A stretch of DNA of 64,000 bases from Saprospiraceae bacterium (GTDB taxonomy: Bacteria; Bacteroidota; Bacteroidia; Chitinophagales; Saprospiraceae): the NCBI GenBank assembly GCA_020631405.1, contig JAHDHH010000002.1, positions 46,464 to 110,463 on the forward strand, given 5' to 3'. The notes beneath the pieces were generated by a model. It did no database searches. It had not been told where the DNA came from and saw nothing but the letters and a program-made list of their open reading frames with translations. This document shows, piece by piece, positions 62,802 to 64,000 of this stretch. A program made the position numbers and the translations under genes. How positions within the stretch are numbered: position 1 is the stretch's first letter; every line of letters starts with the position of its first letter.

Positions 62802-63851
62802 TTACCAAGGTCCAGCCGTAGTGACATTGATGACTCTGTCTTGTTGGTCTATTTTATAGAGGCCACCAGCCCCTGCAAGCCAAAGATTTCCCTGCCTGTC
62901 TTTCAACATTTCCATGATTGAAATAGGAAGTGGGTAATGCTTAAAATCAGATCCATCGTAGCAATACAAGCCATCCTTCGTGGTGCTAATCCACAACTCA
63001 CTTGGGCTTGAATGATAGACTGAGTAGACTTCACCTGTGTTGAAGGCTTTAATTTTAGGAAATGATGTCATCTCGCCATTGCTCCATTTATTGATACCAC
63101 CAGCTCCTACACGATTGTTAGGGTCAGGATTGTCTCTTTCTGCTACCCTTGTACCAAACCAAATATTACCTCTTGTATCAAATTCGATTTCTGTGACATT
63201 ATTCGATTGTAGGCCGTCACGTCTTAGCACAAAGTCAAACGATTCTCCATCAAACTTACATGCACCATATCCATCTCGTGCAAACCATATACTTCCTTCT
63301 GGATCTTGGGTGATTTCCGTTATCCAGTGCTTAGTATCTGGATTGATTGGTGTATCAATATCAGGATAGGGAAGGGGAAAGGGTGTGAAGGTATCTCCGT
63401 CGAAAGTGTACACGCCACCCCAAGTACCGACCCAAAACTGATTTTGACTATCAATAAAGAGTACGCTTATAGAGTTACTACTCCAATCCTCTTGTGCTAC
63501 TCTATAGTTAGTGAATTTGAGTCCGTCATATGCTGATATACCTGTCCCAGTACCAAACCAAAGTGTGCCATTTGAATCTTCAACAATAGAAGTTACTCTA
63601 TTGGAAGGAAGACCATCCTGTTTGGTAAAATACTTCAATTGATCACCATCAAACCTAGCAATACCTTTTTCTAAAGTGCCAAACCACAATCTTCCTACTG
63701 AGTCTTCATAAGCACTTACGACATAGTTGGCAATTTGATTAGGTACTTCTGTTATAGGTGCAACATCTCCCGTATTTGTGCTCTTTTCTTGACGTTGAGA
63801 ATTGCAAGAATAGGTAAGTATCAGTAAAAGGGTGAGTGTAGTCAGTTTCAT
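62802..63851 (-). CDS. Beta-propeller lipoprotein (two-component-regulator-propeller type)
   Basis: 349 aa. MKLTTLTLLLILTYSC gives a lipoprotein signal ending at Cys16. Seven or so repeats of the Reg_prop type, each like EDSxGxLWFGTxxG-x-xxFDG-x-x-F (for example 53-75 and 90-114). Such propellers normally precede a kinase; here there is no kinase part, so it is a free sensor or binding protein at the membrane. Confidence 0.82.
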   Translation of the reverse strand: MKLTTLTLLLILTYSCNSQRQEKSTNTGDVAPITEVPNQIANYVVSAYEDSVGRLWFGTLEKGIARFDGDQLKYFTKQDGLPSNRVTSIVEDSNGTLWFGTGTGISAYDGLKFTNYRVAQEDWSSNSISVLFIDSQNQFWVGTWGGVYTFDGDTFTPFPLPYPDIDTPINPDTKHWITEITQDPEGSIWFARDGYGACKFDGESFDFVLRRDGLQSNNVTEIEFDTRGNIWFGTRVAERDNPDPNNRVGAGGINKWSNGEMTSFPKIKAFNTGEVYSVYHSSPSELWISTTKDGLYCYDGSDFKHYPLPISIMEMLKDRQGNLWLAGAGGLYKIDQQDRVINVTTAGPW

Positions 63852-64000
63852 GTATTCAATATTGTATTAGCGTAACTGAAGTGTTACAAAACAACGGGGC
63901 TTACACAGCTATTCTTTGTTGTAATAACGCAGTTAATCTTTTTTATTACTGTCCTTTGCTGTTTTGAATGTAAATTCTAAATCCCCAGATACCAATCGAT

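Noticed and set aside
1..64000. CRISPR, restriction-modification, toxin-antitoxin, prophage or transposon
   Set aside because: No direct-repeat arrays, integrases, transposases, terminal repeats or defence-type gene pairs were seen.

Overview
The window is chromosomal DNA of a Bacteroidota bacterium, most likely a marine or freshwater Saprospirales/Lewinella-like lineage. The evidence is: secreted proteins ending in type IX secretion (T9SS) C-terminal domains; nine exact copies of the Bacteroidota -7 promoter box (TAnnTTTG), four of them with a -33 TTG or near match at the proper spacing; almost no Shine-Dalgarno sequences; frequent TTG/GTG starts; a zinc-cysteine-free queuine tRNA-ribosyltransferase; a LytS/LytTR two-component pair; and low GC. 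No rRNA, tRNA, insertion sequence, prophage or CRISPR array was seen. The content is mostly conserved housekeeping with short accessory stretches.

Layout. 1-5.3 kb: a DnaE-type polymerase paralogue with an inverted repeat over its start, a small exported protein, and NAD kinase with a membrane protein. 5.4-12.9 kb: SecA, then an operon of SPOR protein, RodA, Tgt and an LptF/G permease. 13.3-19.7 kb: three exported proteins, namely a modular zinc metalloprotease, an esterase with a beta-stack tail, and a gingipain-fold-like protein. 19.7-27.0 kb: small genes, SucB, a DUF5916 outer-membrane protein, an esterase and an NAD-binding protein. 27.1-29.8 kb: MBL-fold exonuclease plus ATP-dependent DNA ligase. 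29.9-33.6 kb: MerC-like and HupE-like metal membrane proteins followed by a LytS/LytTR pair. 33.6-38.1 kb: ComF, MetRS, AMP nucleosidase and an RsmI-like methyltransferase. 39.7-43.2 kb: a five-gene operon panD - flippase-like - rfaE2-like - nif3 - zinc-ribbon coiled coil, bounded by a promoter and a terminator. 43.3-47.4 kb: two small membrane genes, a methyltransferase and PBP1A. 47.5-51.5 kb: an envelope gene run read leftward (lipoprotein propeller, outer-membrane protein, ECF sigma factor, membrane-anchored barrel protein, small lipoprotein). 53.6-57.1 kb: PaiB-like, then rplM-rpsI-rpsB-tsf with a clear promoter and terminator, then pyrH. 57.2-63.9 kb: WbqC/PIG-L pair, a tiny lipoprotein, a NYN-LOTUS protein, small membrane proteins, a porin-like protein and a beta-propeller lipoprotein.

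The most useful non-gene signal is the promoter box. It fixes several start codons (MerC-like, PaiB, the tiny lipoprotein, rplM). In four genes it lies only 4-5 nt from the start codon, which suggests leaderless mRNAs. The least described protein-level item is the ECF-sigma envelope cassette, whose middle protein combines a short cytoplasmic segment, one inner-membrane helix and a C-terminal beta-barrel-like domain, and whose last gene seems to begin at a CTG that overlaps the preceding stop. I did not find a clearly new defence or mobile system.
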